From assembly GCF_019219025.1 (NCBI RefSeq), contig NZ_JAHUWN010000006.1, positions 124,001 to 188,000 of the forward strand: 64,000 nt of DNA. Direction: 5' to 3'. Made by a program: the position numbers and the translations under genes. The stretch is from Bacillus sp. sid0103 (GTDB lineage Bacteria > Bacillota > Bacilli > Bacillales_B > DSM-18226). Shown here piece by piece: positions 44,844 to 53,358 of the stretch. The notes beneath the pieces are model-generated. The model made no database searches and had not been told where the DNA came from. It saw nothing but the letters and a program-made list of their open reading frames with translations. Within the stretch, counting starts at the first letter, position 1; each line of letters starts with the position of its first letter.

Positions 44844-45701
44844 ATGGTTACACCTGGATTGAAAGTAAAAGAAGTCGAAAAAATAGTTGTACCAAAACAG
44901 AGAGAATCTCTTGTAAAAATAACGGGAACTCCAAAGTTAGAAATTAAAGAGGTAGGAAAGGTCTTTAAAACAAAAAAAGGGGAAACGACTGCATTAGAAA
45001 AAACCTCCTTTTCGATTGAGGAAGGGGAATTCGTGACAATTTTAGGTCCTTCGGGTTGTGGTAAGTCAACCGTATTGCGGATTGTTGCAGGGTTAGAAGA
45101 AGCCACTTCCGGTCAAGTGCTCCTTGATGGACAGGAGGTCAATGGACCTGGACCTGATCGCGGTATGGTATTTCAATCGTATACGTTATTTCCATGGTTA
45201 TCCGTGAAAGACAATATTACCTTTGGGCTAAAGCTAAAGGGTGTTTCTCAAAGAGAAAGAGACGATATAGCCAGGCACTACTTACAAGTAATCGGTTTAG
45301 AAGGATTTGAAAACCATTTCCCGATTCAATTATCCGGCGGGATGAAACAGCGTGTCGCGATTGCACGGGCATTGGCAAACGATCCCAAAATATTATTAAT
45401 GGATGAACCATTTGGAGCTTTGGATGCCCAAACACGGAACATTATGCAAGAAGTTCTCCTGAAAGCATGGGAAGAGTCCAAAAAGACGATTTTATTTATC
45501 ACGCATGATGTGGATGAATCGATCTTTTTAGCTGATTCCGTTTATGTGATGACTGCAAGACCAGGGCGTTTAAAGAAGAAGATTCCAATTACCTTAGAGA
45601 GGCCAAGAGATTTCAGTGTGAAGGCTACAGTGGAATTTGCCGAATATAAAGAAGAATTATTGTCACTAATTCGTGATGAAACATTAAAAGCGATTAAATA
45701 A
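44844..45701 (+). CDS. TauB/SsuB-type ABC transporter ATP-binding protein
   Basis: A 285-residue ATPase with Walker [19 protein letters not shown]-loop FQSYTLFPWLSVKDN, signature [16 protein letters not shown], Walker [13 protein letters not shown] and switch His in THDVDES. An N-terminal extension of about 30 residues precedes the usual start (PKLEIKEVGKVF). It completes the importer of the sigma-54 operon. The ATG directly follows the permease stop. Confidence 0.92.
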   Translation: MVTPGLKVKEVEKIVVPKQRESLVKITGTPKLEIKEVGKVFKTKKGETTALEKTSFSIEEGEFVTILGPSGCGKSTVLRIVAGLEEATSGQVLLDGQEVNGPGPDRGMVFQSYTLFPWLSVKDNITFGLKLKGVSQRERDDIARHYLQVIGLEGFENHFPIQLSGGMKQRVAIARALANDPKILLMDEPFGALDAQTRNIMQEVLLKAWEESKKTILFITHDVDESIFLADSVYVMTARPGRLKKKIPITLERPRDFSVKATVEFAEYKEELLSLIRDETLKAIK

Positions 45702-45762
45702 ATAGAGGTTACTAAGTTAAGACAATTTCGAGAGTTAAGTATACGAATACGGAGGTCAAAGT

Positions 45763-47085
45763 ATGGAGAACAAATGGGATCACCTGGTGAAAAATATGCC
45801 AAATCGACTTGCACCTAGCATGGCAAAGGATCATCCAAATCTTCCAGTGGTTAAAGAGGAAGGCTGCTATTACTTTGGTGTGGATGGAAAGAAATATCTT
45901 GATTTTACGTCAGGGATTGCTGTAACAAATGTAGGCCATCGTCATCCCAAGGTTGTCCAAGCCATTAAAGATGCTGCCGATGGATTGATGCACGGTCCCT
46001 CAGGCGTGATTATGTATGAGTCCATTTTACGTTTAGCCGATGAACTTGCTAATATTTTACCAGGAGACCTTGATTGCTTTTTCTTTGCCAATAGTGGGAC
46101 GGAAGCAATCGAAGGAGCTCTTAAACTAGCAAAATATGTAACGAAACGTCCTTATGTTATTTCCTTTACCGGATGTTTCCACGGTCGTTCGTTAGGGGCA
46201 CTAAGTGTGACAACATCCAAAAGTAAATATAGGAAATTCATCCAGCCATCTGGTCTTACCTATCAAGTTCCATATGCAAATGTAAAAGAATGTCCAGAAG
46301 GTATGGATCCAGAGATCTACGTGATTGAGAAGTTAGAAAAAGATTTCGCGTCATTATTTAGCCATCAAGTAACACCGGAAGAGGTTGCATGTGTTATTTT
46401 AGAGCCGGTGCTTGGTGAAGGCGGATATGTGGTTCCACCAAAAGGCTGGTTAAAAAAGGTTCGTGAAATTTGTGATCGACATAATATTTTACTTATTTTT
46501 GATGAAGTTCAAACAGGATTTGGCCGCACAGGTCAATGGTTCGCCGCCCAAACTTTTGACGTAACACCGGATATTATGGCGATTGCTAAAGGAATTGCCA
46601 ATGGTCTTCCGCTCAGCGCGACGGTTTCTTCCAGTGAATTAATGAAACAATGGCCACTTGGAAGTCATGGTACGACCTTTGGGGGCAACCCTATTGCTTG
46701 TTCTGTTGCACTCGCGACATTGGAAGTGATGAAAGAAGAACACCTCCTTGAAAACACAAGGAATATGGGGAGTTATGCTGTTCAGCAACTAGAAAAGATT
46801 AAGGAACGACACCCTGTTATTGGGAGCATCCGCGCAGTGGGTTTGATGATTGGGATTGAAATCATTGATCCAGTCACCGGCGGACCTAATGGTGCAGGAT
46901 TGTTAAAAATCCTTGATCTTGCCCTTGAAAAAGGTGTACTATTCTATCTTTGCGGAAATCATGGCGAAGTCATTCGAATGATTCCACCATTAATCGTGAC
47001 AAAGGAACAAATCGATGAAGGTCTTCGTATGTTTGATGAAGCATTAACGGAGTATGAAGCAACGTTGATGCAACCAGTAAAATAA
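45763..47085 (+). CDS. Class III aminotransferase (GABA/omega-amino type)
   Basis: A 440-residue PLP enzyme. It shows [16 protein letters not shown] near residue 111, [15 protein letters not shown], the EPVLGEGGY strand and the [11 protein letters not shown] motif near 248. The PLP lysine is K276 in [10 protein letters not shown], and [12 protein letters not shown] follows near 305. Family members transaminate 4-aminobutyrate, other omega-amino acids, taurine or diamines. As the last gene after the sigma-54 promoter, it probably converts the imported amine into an aldehyde for the GldA-type dehydrogenase. ACGGAGG precedes the ATG. Confidence 0.93.
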   Translation: MENKWDHLVKNMPNRLAPSMAKDHPNLPVVKEEGCYYFGVDGKKYLDFTSGIAVTNVGHRHPKVVQAIKDAADGLMHGPSGVIMYESILRLADELANILPGDLDCFFFANSGTEAIEGALKLAKYVTKRPYVISFTGCFHGRSLGALSVTTSKSKYRKFIQPSGLTYQVPYANVKECPEGMDPEIYVIEKLEKDFASLFSHQVTPEEVACVILEPVLGEGGYVVPPKGWLKKVREICDRHNILLIFDEVQTGFGRTGQWFAAQTFDVTPDIMAIAKGIANGLPLSATVSSSELMKQWPLGSHGTTFGGNPIACSVALATLEVMKEEHLLENTRNMGSYAVQQLEKIKERHPVIGSIRAVGLMIGIEIIDPVTGGPNGAGLLKILDLALEKGVLFYLCGNHGEVIRMIPPLIVTKEQIDEGLRMFDEALTEYEATLMQPVK

Positions 47086-47109
47086 TAGATAGAATGGAAA
47101 GCTAATTTT

Positions 47110-47150
47110 GGTCGCCAATTCACTCGATTGGCGACTATTTTATTTTCATC
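47110..47150 (+). terminator. Terminator of the sigma-54 operon
   Basis: GTCGCCAAT / ATTGGCGAC perfect stem followed by TATTTTATTTTC. Confidence 0.85.
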
Positions 47151-47315
47151 CTTCATTCTAACCTTATTGCCAAGTTGCTAAATTCAGACTAGAAAATGGT
47201 GTCTAGTAAATATATTAGAGCTTGCGACTTAAACGATCCAATACAAAGTTGATGGAAAAGAGAAAAAATGTTAAATTGTAAATATAATTTATTCGTTTAT
47301 TAAACTAACAAAAAG

Positions 47316-47329
47316 AGCAAACGCTTTCA
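47316..47329 (-). promoter_or_regulatory. cre site 1 upstream of TRAP operon
   Basis: On the minus strand TGAAAGCGTTTGCT fits TGWAARCGYTWNCW at every position. It lies 127 bp before the TRAP small permease start. Confidence 0.75.
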
Positions 47330-47425
47330 ATATGAAAAAAATTTCAAAGTTTATCTAAAAAAATCACAAATTATTCTAAAAAAAGAACATTCAATAAAAG
47401 TCTAAAGATTCTTAAAATAAATACA

Positions 47426-47439
47426 AGAAAACGTTTTCA
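47426..47439 (-). promoter_or_regulatory. cre site 2 overlapping the leader of the TRAP operon
   Basis: On the minus strand TGAAAACGTTTTCT is a full cre match with strong internal symmetry. It ends just before the TTTGGAGG ribosome site, downstream of any plausible promoter, so CcpA would act as a roadblock. Confidence 0.8.
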
Positions 47440-47455
47440 GTTTGGAGGAAATCAT

Positions 47456-47953
47456 ATGAATGTAATTAGAAAAGTGGGTCTAATCATCGATTCCATTTTT
47501 GAAAAATTCACTCTACTTGCGTTACTTGCCTTAATTTTTGTCGTAACCACTCAAGTAATGACACGGAAATTATTTAATTTTGTTTTCTTTTGGTCAGAGG
47601 AAATCACTCTCTTGTTACTAGCATGGTTTGCCTTTATGGCCATCGCTATTGGATTTCGTGAGTATATCCATTTAGGAATTGATTCTTTCACGAATCTATT
47701 TCCGAAGAGTTTTAATAAGGTCTTAGATAAAATCATCAGTGCCTCTATTTTTGCTTTCGGTTTGTACCTGGTAATACAGGGATGGGACTTTACGGTTTTG
47801 ATGATGGAATCCACTCTGCCGGCTACAAAACTGCCAAGCAGTGTCACATATGCAGTCATGCCAATCACCGGAGTTATGATTTGTGTATATTCGCTTCTAC
47901 AATTCTTTAACATTAACACCACTCGCCACAAAGAGATAGAGGAGGGTATGTAA
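47456..47953 (+). CDS. TRAP transporter small permease (DctQ-like)
   Basis: A 165-residue, four-TM protein. Conserved DctQ features are RKLFNFVFFWSEEITLLLLAWFAFMAIAIGFREYIHLGID near residues 35-75 and the closing segment with GVMICVYSLLQFF. It links the binding protein to the large permease of a sodium-driven tripartite transporter for an organic acid or sugar acid. GGAGG precedes the ATG; the large permease begins 1 bp after the stop. Confidence 0.9.
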   Translation: MNVIRKVGLIIDSIFEKFTLLALLALIFVVTTQVMTRKLFNFVFFWSEEITLLLLAWFAFMAIAIGFREYIHLGIDSFTNLFPKSFNKVLDKIISASIFAFGLYLVIQGWDFTVLMMESTLPATKLPSSVTYAVMPITGVMICVYSLLQFFNINTTRHKEIEEGM

Positions 47954-47954
47954 C

Positions 47955-49250
47955 GTGGACAACAATACAATTGGAATCATCATCTTACTTTCAAGCTTTG
48001 TAATCTTAATCTTACTTCGTTTTCCCATTGCCCTTACTCTGATTGCATCGTCATTACTAACGGTAATCTATCTAGGGATACCTCTTCCTGTAATAGGACA
48101 GCAGATGATCCAAGGGATGAATTCCTTTTCTTTACTGGCGATTCCGTTCTTTATATTGACTGGGCAAATTATGAGTGAAGGCGGACTTGCTACTCGAATT
48201 GTGAATCTTGCCAGTTTAATGGTCGGTCGAATCCACGGGGGCCTCGCTATGGTGAACAGCGTCGCTGCCTTGTTCTTTGGAAATATCTCCGGTTCTGCCG
48301 TAGCGGACGTTTCCTCTGTTGGGTCAGTGATGATTCCGATGATGAAAAAGAAGGGGTATGAAGCAGATTACGCTGTGGGTGTAACCATCGCCTCTGCCAT
48401 TCAAGGGGTTGTCGTCCCGCCAAGTCATAATCTTGTTTTATATTCCTTAGCCGCCGGTGGTGTGTCGATCGCAAGTTTATTTATGGCTGGGATTGTTCCT
48501 GGATTTATTATGTTAATTTCCTTAATGATCACTGGGTATATTATTGCCAGAAAACGAGGCTATCAAAAAGCTGACCCTGTTCCAAAGTCAGAAATTGGTG
48601 GTATTCTTCTCCACGGACTTCTATCTCTTAGCCCAGCAGTCATTATCTTGGGCGGGATTATGAGTGGATGGTTTACGGCAACGGAATCAGGAGCATTAGC
48701 CTGTTTGTATTCTTTTATTCTAGCATTTGTTGTCTACAAAGAAGCTAAGTTTACGAATGTATGGAAAATTTTAACTCGAACGATGAGAACCGTTTCGATG
48801 GTGTTTTTCTTAATCGCCGCTTCTGCTTCCTTTGGCTGGATATTAGCCTATTTGAAAATACCTTCCATGGTAACCAATTTATTTTTAAGTATTTCTGATA
48901 ATCCACTTATTATTCTATTAATTATTAATATTTTATTGCTGCTTCTAGGGGCACCAATGGACATGGCACCAATGATTTTAATTATGACACCTATTCTCCT
49001 TCCCGTAGTAACGAGTTTTGGAATGGATCCAGTGCATTTTGGTATCGTCCTCATATTAAATGCAGGGATTGGCCTATTAACGCCGCCGGTAGGAACGGTT
49101 CTGTTCGTCGGATGTGCGATCGGGAAGGTTACGATCCAGCAGGGGACAAAAGCGATGATGCCATTTTTCTACGCATTACTCATTGTTCTGTTAGTTATTA
49201 CCTATATACCTGAGGTAGTCATGTGGCTTCCAAATATGATAGCCGAGTAA
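47955..49250 (+). CDS. TRAP transporter large permease (DctM-like)
   Basis: A 431-residue, about 12-TM carrier subunit. Family patterns include SFSLLAIPFFILTGQIMSEGGLATRIVNLA, FGNISGSAVADVSSVGSVMIPMM and, near the C-terminus, GLLTPPVGTVLFVGCAIG. The GTG start is preceded by AGGAGGG within the end of the small permease gene. It is the second gene of the Q-M-P unit. Confidence 0.95.
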   Translation: MDNNTIGIIILLSSFVILILLRFPIALTLIASSLLTVIYLGIPLPVIGQQMIQGMNSFSLLAIPFFILTGQIMSEGGLATRIVNLASLMVGRIHGGLAMVNSVAALFFGNISGSAVADVSSVGSVMIPMMKKKGYEADYAVGVTIASAIQGVVVPPSHNLVLYSLAAGGVSIASLFMAGIVPGFIMLISLMITGYIIARKRGYQKADPVPKSEIGGILLHGLLSLSPAVIILGGIMSGWFTATESGALACLYSFILAFVVYKEAKFTNVWKILTRTMRTVSMVFFLIAASASFGWILAYLKIPSMVTNLFLSISDNPLIILLIINILLLLLGAPMDMAPMILIMTPILLPVVTSFGMDPVHFGIVLILNAGIGLLTPPVGTVLFVGCAIGKVTIQQGTKAMMPFFYALLIVLLVITYIPEVVMWLPNMIAE

Positions 49251-49301
49251 CCGAAGGTAAGGTGAAAATAAATCAATCATTTTTTAAGGAGGGTTTCAAG
49301 A

Positions 49302-50327
49302 ATGAAGAGAAAAAAATTTACAGGAATTCTTGCCGCAACGCTATTAATGGGTACCATCCTGGCTGCCTGCGGAAAAGAGGAAGCGAGTACAACAAAAGAC
49401 GGGGGATCGAAAGCAGAGGAGCCTAAATATACCTTCCGCCTGGCTGATAATCAGCCGCCAGATTATCCAACGGTTGTTGGAGATAAAAAGTTTGCCGAAT
49501 TGGTAGAAGAAAGAACTAACGGCCGCATTAAAATTGAAGTATTTCCATCTGCCCAATTAGGGGATGAAAAATCCGTGCTCGAACAGGTTCAGCTTGGAGC
49601 AATTGAGTTTACGAGAATCAATTCCAGTCCACTTGCCGAGTTTAATGACCAGTTCACCGCACTTGGACTCCCATATGTATTCGAAAGCGAAGAGCATTTA
49701 TGGAATTTCCTTAATGGTGAGATGGGAACCAAGTTGTTAGATGGTTTAGAACAGTCAAAAATGAAAGGGCTTGCTTATTACGATTCTGGTTCACGTAGCT
49801 TTTATTCTACCAAACCATTAAAAGGTGTAAAGGATTTAAAAGGGCAAAAGATTCGTGTTCAACAAAGTAAAATCAATATTGATTTCATGAAAGCACTTGG
49901 GGCAAGTGCCACGCCAATGCCATATGGTGAGGTCTTTAGCGCCCTCCAAACAGGAATTATTGACGGTGCAGAAAATAATATTCCAAGCTTAGACTCTTCC
50001 AACCATTATCAGGAAGCTAAAAACTTTATATTAGACCACCATCAGCGGATCCCAGAAGTCCTGCTTATTAGTAAAGCAGCTTGGGATAAACTTTCAGAAA
50101 AAGATCAAAAAATTGTAAAACAAGCCGCACTTGATTCTGTTAATGCTCAGAGAGAAGAATGGGATAAGTGGGAAGAACGTTCTACAAAGAAATTGAAAGA
50201 TGCTGGAGTGACATTTACAGAGGTTGATGATATAACACCTTGGAAAGAAGCAGTTAAATCCATGGTGGATAAATATTCAACAGATTACAAAGAAGTAATG
50301 GATGCGATTGAAAAAGCACGACCATAA
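49302..50327 (+). CDS. TRAP transporter substrate-binding lipoprotein (DctP-like)
   Basis: A 341-residue lipoprotein (lipobox LAAC, Cys22). The mature part has the DctP fold, with FRLADNQPPDYPTVVGDKKFAELVEERTNGRIKIEVFPSAQLGDEKSVLEQVQLG and a ligand-binding Arg region at GQKIRVQQSKINIDFMKALGASATPMPYGEVFSALQTGIIDGAENN. Ligands of this group are usually C4-C6 organic acids or uronates. AGGAGGG precedes the ATG. It is last in the operon, whereas P-Q-M order is more usual. Confidence 0.93.
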   Translation: MKRKKFTGILAATLLMGTILAACGKEEASTTKDGGSKAEEPKYTFRLADNQPPDYPTVVGDKKFAELVEERTNGRIKIEVFPSAQLGDEKSVLEQVQLGAIEFTRINSSPLAEFNDQFTALGLPYVFESEEHLWNFLNGEMGTKLLDGLEQSKMKGLAYYDSGSRSFYSTKPLKGVKDLKGQKIRVQQSKINIDFMKALGASATPMPYGEVFSALQTGIIDGAENNIPSLDSSNHYQEAKNFILDHHQRIPEVLLISKAAWDKLSEKDQKIVKQAALDSVNAQREEWDKWEERSTKKLKDAGVTFTEVDDITPWKEAVKSMVDKYSTDYKEVMDAIEKARP

Positions 50328-50345
50328 TCGATAGTTGGCGGAAAG

Positions 50346-50386
50346 CCTAGCTGGTAAAAATTTTCATCTACCAGCTAGGTATTTTC
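50346..50386 (+). terminator. Terminator after TRAP operon
   Basis: CCTAGCTGGTA / TACCAGCTAGG perfect 11-bp stem followed by TATTTTCTGTTT. The T-tract is interrupted, so some read-through into the kinase gene is possible. Confidence 0.75.
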
Positions 50387-50423
50387 TGTTTAAAAAATGA
50401 TCAAAGGTAAGGAATGAATTCTT

Positions 50424-52268
50424 ATGAAAATGTGCTGGAGAAAATCAGCAGAATTAATTGAAAGATACATTCTATTAAGAAATCAATCACTGATGATTAA
50501 GCTCTGCGTTTTCGCCAGTTTTCTAGTCATATTTCCTGTCCTTTCTGTTGGAATTATTTCCTACAATCGTTCATCTGTTGAGTTAGAAAATGAACTTAGG
50601 CAATCGAGCAGACAAGTAATAGATCAAGTCGAGACACATATTGAATATTATTTACAGGATTTTGAGATTACCAGCCTTAAAATTATCAATTCTCCTGAAT
50701 TGTCCAGCCTTTTGAAATCGCAATCGGTGGAAAATGATGATAAAAAGAAATTGATTGAATCCACTCGTAACACCCTAAAAGCGGCTGAATACTCAAGAGC
50801 TGATATATCTAATATCACCATCCTGCTAGGTAACAATCAAGTCATTGATACGCTCGGAATGAGAAATTTTTATCCGGCAACGAAAATGAAAGAGGAATAT
50901 TGGTATTCGTCCGTACCTCTTAATGGGATGAGTATGTTAGTTACGAGGAAGCTTACTTTAGAAAATAATGAACAGCCTGTCATTTCACTCGTACGGCGGT
51001 TGTATAACCCTCGGACTCTCCTGCCAGTTGGCCTGCTGATTATTGATATCAATTTCAGACGAATCGAAGAAATTTCTAACAAAGTAACAATTAGTGAAAA
51101 TGGTTATTTTTTTATTTTGGATGCAAACGGACATTATGTATACCATCCCGATTATTCGAAACTTGGAAAATTGGTGGAATTCAAACAACTTTCCAAATTA
51201 AAATCAGAAGGAAGCAGGACAGAAATTTTAGAAAATGAACGAAAAGATTTTGTTACCTATACTTTCTCACGGAATCTTGGCTGGAGGTTTTTAACAGCTG
51301 TCCCATACCGGGATTTAACGGGAGGAATGATTCAAATTGAAAAAACCATTTTCTTAACGATTTTAGTCTCTTTAATTATTGCCTATATGATCGGTTTCGG
51401 ATTCGCTATAAGCATCATTCGACCTATCCGTCGCCTCCAACATTTTATGAAGGAAGTTGAAATTGGAAATCTAGAAGGCAGAGTTCAAGTGGATTCCAAT
51501 GATGAAATCGGACAATTGACTGCTGGTTTTAATAATACCGTTGAAAAATTATCCGATCTACTTGAAGAAGTATACGTCTCTAAATTAAAAGAAGCAGAAA
51601 TGTCACTTAAACAAAAAGAAGTCGAATTAAAGATGCTGCAATCACAAATGAATCCCCATTTTTTATACAATTCTCTTGAAACGATTAGAGGAATGGCATT
51701 AGAAGAAAATCAGGAAAATATTGCAACTATGTCTTACTCGTTAGGAAAATTACTCCGGTATAATCTGAATCATCATTCCTCTACCGTGTGTCTTAGGGAA
51801 GAAATTAATTTTTGCGAAGAGTACCTGAGTATTCAAAAGTTTCGCTTCGAGGATCGTGTTGAGTACCTGTTTGATATCCCGAAATGGGCCATGGACCTTA
51901 AGGTGGTAAAATTTTCACTGCAGCCGCTCGTTGAAAATTGTTTTGTACACGGTTATGGTCCGAACACTAGGAAGATAAAAATTGTGATATCGGTGTTTCG
52001 TCATTCTGAATCTTCCTTTGTTATGAGCATTGTGGATAACGGTAAGGGAATACAGGAAAGTATATTAAAAGAAATCAAGAAAAGAATGGATCAAAAAACG
52101 ACTACTATGGATGGAAAAAATATTGGAATACTAAATGTTCACCAACGGATTCATTATTTGTTTGGATCTGAGTATGGGATCACCATTCAAAATAAACACG
52201 GGTCCGGAACAGAGGTATTGATCCATTTACCCATCCTTGACAATCATGCGGAAGGGGAGAGAGAGTGA
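50424..52268 (+). CDS. YesM-like sensor histidine kinase
   Basis: A 614-residue membrane kinase with TM1 about 24-47, an extracellular double-Cache-like sensor about 48-300 (FFILDANGHYVYHPDYSKLGK) and TM2 about 305-330. HAMP follows at about 330-385. The His_kinase domain has the phosphoacceptor His in QSQMNPHFLYNSLETIRG near 410, and the HATPase domain has SLQPLVENCFVHG, DNGKGI and GSGTEV. It should sense a substrate outside the cell, probably the TRAP ligand or a glycan breakdown product. The TGA overlaps the response regulator GTG by 4 bp. Confidence 0.93.
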   Translation: MKMCWRKSAELIERYILLRNQSLMIKLCVFASFLVIFPVLSVGIISYNRSSVELENELRQSSRQVIDQVETHIEYYLQDFEITSLKIINSPELSSLLKSQSVENDDKKKLIESTRNTLKAAEYSRADISNITILLGNNQVIDTLGMRNFYPATKMKEEYWYSSVPLNGMSMLVTRKLTLENNEQPVISLVRRLYNPRTLLPVGLLIIDINFRRIEEISNKVTISENGYFFILDANGHYVYHPDYSKLGKLVEFKQLSKLKSEGSRTEILENERKDFVTYTFSRNLGWRFLTAVPYRDLTGGMIQIEKTIFLTILVSLIIAYMIGFGFAISIIRPIRRLQHFMKEVEIGNLEGRVQVDSNDEIGQLTAGFNNTVEKLSDLLEEVYVSKLKEAEMSLKQKEVELKMLQSQMNPHFLYNSLETIRGMALEENQENIATMSYSLGKLLRYNLNHHSSTVCLREEINFCEEYLSIQKFRFEDRVEYLFDIPKWAMDLKVVKFSLQPLVENCFVHGYGPNTRKIKIVISVFRHSESSFVMSIVDNGKGIQESILKEIKKRMDQKTTTMDGKNIGILNVHQRIHYLFGSEYGITIQNKHGSGTEVLIHLPILDNHAEGERE

Positions 52269-53008
52269 AAAAAAATATCTTGTTGGTTGATGATGAGCGA
52301 TGGGTTCGCACAGCTCTTAAATGGACCCTAAACAGGTTGAATCTTCCATTGCAAGTAGTACACGAATCTGAAAACGGATTGGAAGCACTCGACTGGATCA
52401 AACAAAATGATGTAGATCTTGTATTAACGGATATTCGAATGCCCATAATGGACGGGCTCTCGTTTGTAAAAGAATTGAGTCAATTAAAGAAAGAACAGGA
52501 TGTCATTGTGATCAGCGTTCATGACGAGTTTCAATTTGTTCAACAAGCCCTTCGAACTGGTGTAACGGATTACCTCCTAAAACCAGTGGAGGAGAACGAA
52601 TTAAAAGTTTGTCTTGAAAAGTGGTTGGATAATGAATCCAAAGAAAAATCAAAAGTTAACACTCCCTGCATGGGCGATGAAACTTTTCCTTCCTCAACGA
52701 TTGAAAAGGTTTTACAGTATATAGAAAAAACACCATTAGATCAAATTACCCTAAAAGATGCGGCAGAAAACGTCCATATGAATCCTAGTTACCTCAGCCA
52801 ATTGTTCAAACAACAACTGAACAAAAAGTTTGTTGATTATATCACTGATCTTCGAATTGAGGAAAGTAAACGTTTGTTACTGCTGACAACCCTACGAATG
52901 TCCGAGATTGCTGAGAGAGTCGGTTATTCTGATTTAGCGTATTTTAGTAATAATTTTAAGCGGATTATGGGTTGCTCTCCATCAGCATTTCGGAAATCAG
53001 CCATTTGA
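52265..53008 (+). CDS. YesN-like response regulator with AraC-type DNA-binding domain
   Basis: A 247-residue regulator. The receiver domain (1-120) has the acidic pair DDE near residue 9, phospho-acceptor Asp56 in LTDIRMPIMDG, and K109 in the YLLKPVEENE motif. The AraC domain (about 145-245) has two helix-turn-helix units, LKDAAENVHMNPSYLSQLFKQ and MSEIAERVGYSDLAYFSNNFKR. The 250-residue linker domain usual in YesN proteins is absent, so it is a compact form. The GTG start overlaps the kinase stop. Confidence 0.93.
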   Translation: MKKNILLVDDERWVRTALKWTLNRLNLPLQVVHESENGLEALDWIKQNDVDLVLTDIRMPIMDGLSFVKELSQLKKEQDVIVISVHDEFQFVQQALRTGVTDYLLKPVEENELKVCLEKWLDNESKEKSKVNTPCMGDETFPSSTIEKVLQYIEKTPLDQITLKDAAENVHMNPSYLSQLFKQQLNKKFVDYITDLRIEESKRLLLLTTLRMSEIAERVGYSDLAYFSNNFKRIMGCSPSAFRKSAI

Positions 53009-53040
53009 AAACGCTCAGGAAAGATCCTTTAAAGACGATT

Positions 53041-53077
53041 GAAGGAGCCAAGAATCTAGGTTTTGGCTTCTTTTTTG
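53041..53077 (+). terminator. Terminator of two-component pair
   Basis: GAAGGAGCCAA / TTTTGGCTTC stem followed by TTTTTT. Confidence 0.8.
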
Positions 53078-53247
53078 TGCATAAGAAGAATCTTCCCTAT
53101 TAAGGAAATTTTGAGTCTGCTAGGAACAATCACTAGGTCTAAAGTCACGGGTATAAATTGCTGAATATTTATAATCTTAAAAAAACACAAATACACCTAA
53201 AAATACTCACTATTATCAAGTTGCTTCTAAATTATACACTTATTAAG

Positions 53248-53261
53248 TGAAAGCGTTTTCT
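53248..53261 (+). promoter_or_regulatory. cre site upstream of GH3 gene
   Basis: TGAAAGCGTTTTCT matches TGWAARCGYTWNCW completely, 98 bp before the ATG. It implies catabolite repression of the secreted glycosidase. Confidence 0.8.
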
Positions 53262-53358
53262 TTTTAAGGGGATGATAGGAATGTCGTAATTCGTTTAGGA
53301 TGTTATTATTTTTACTTTTTTGTCAGTGGTTTAGTAGAAATAGGGGGAGGAATAAATT

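Noticed and set aside
47551..47970. Minus-strand 139-codon frame across the TRAP small permease gene
   Set aside because: Antisense to a well-identified membrane protein; no ribosome site.
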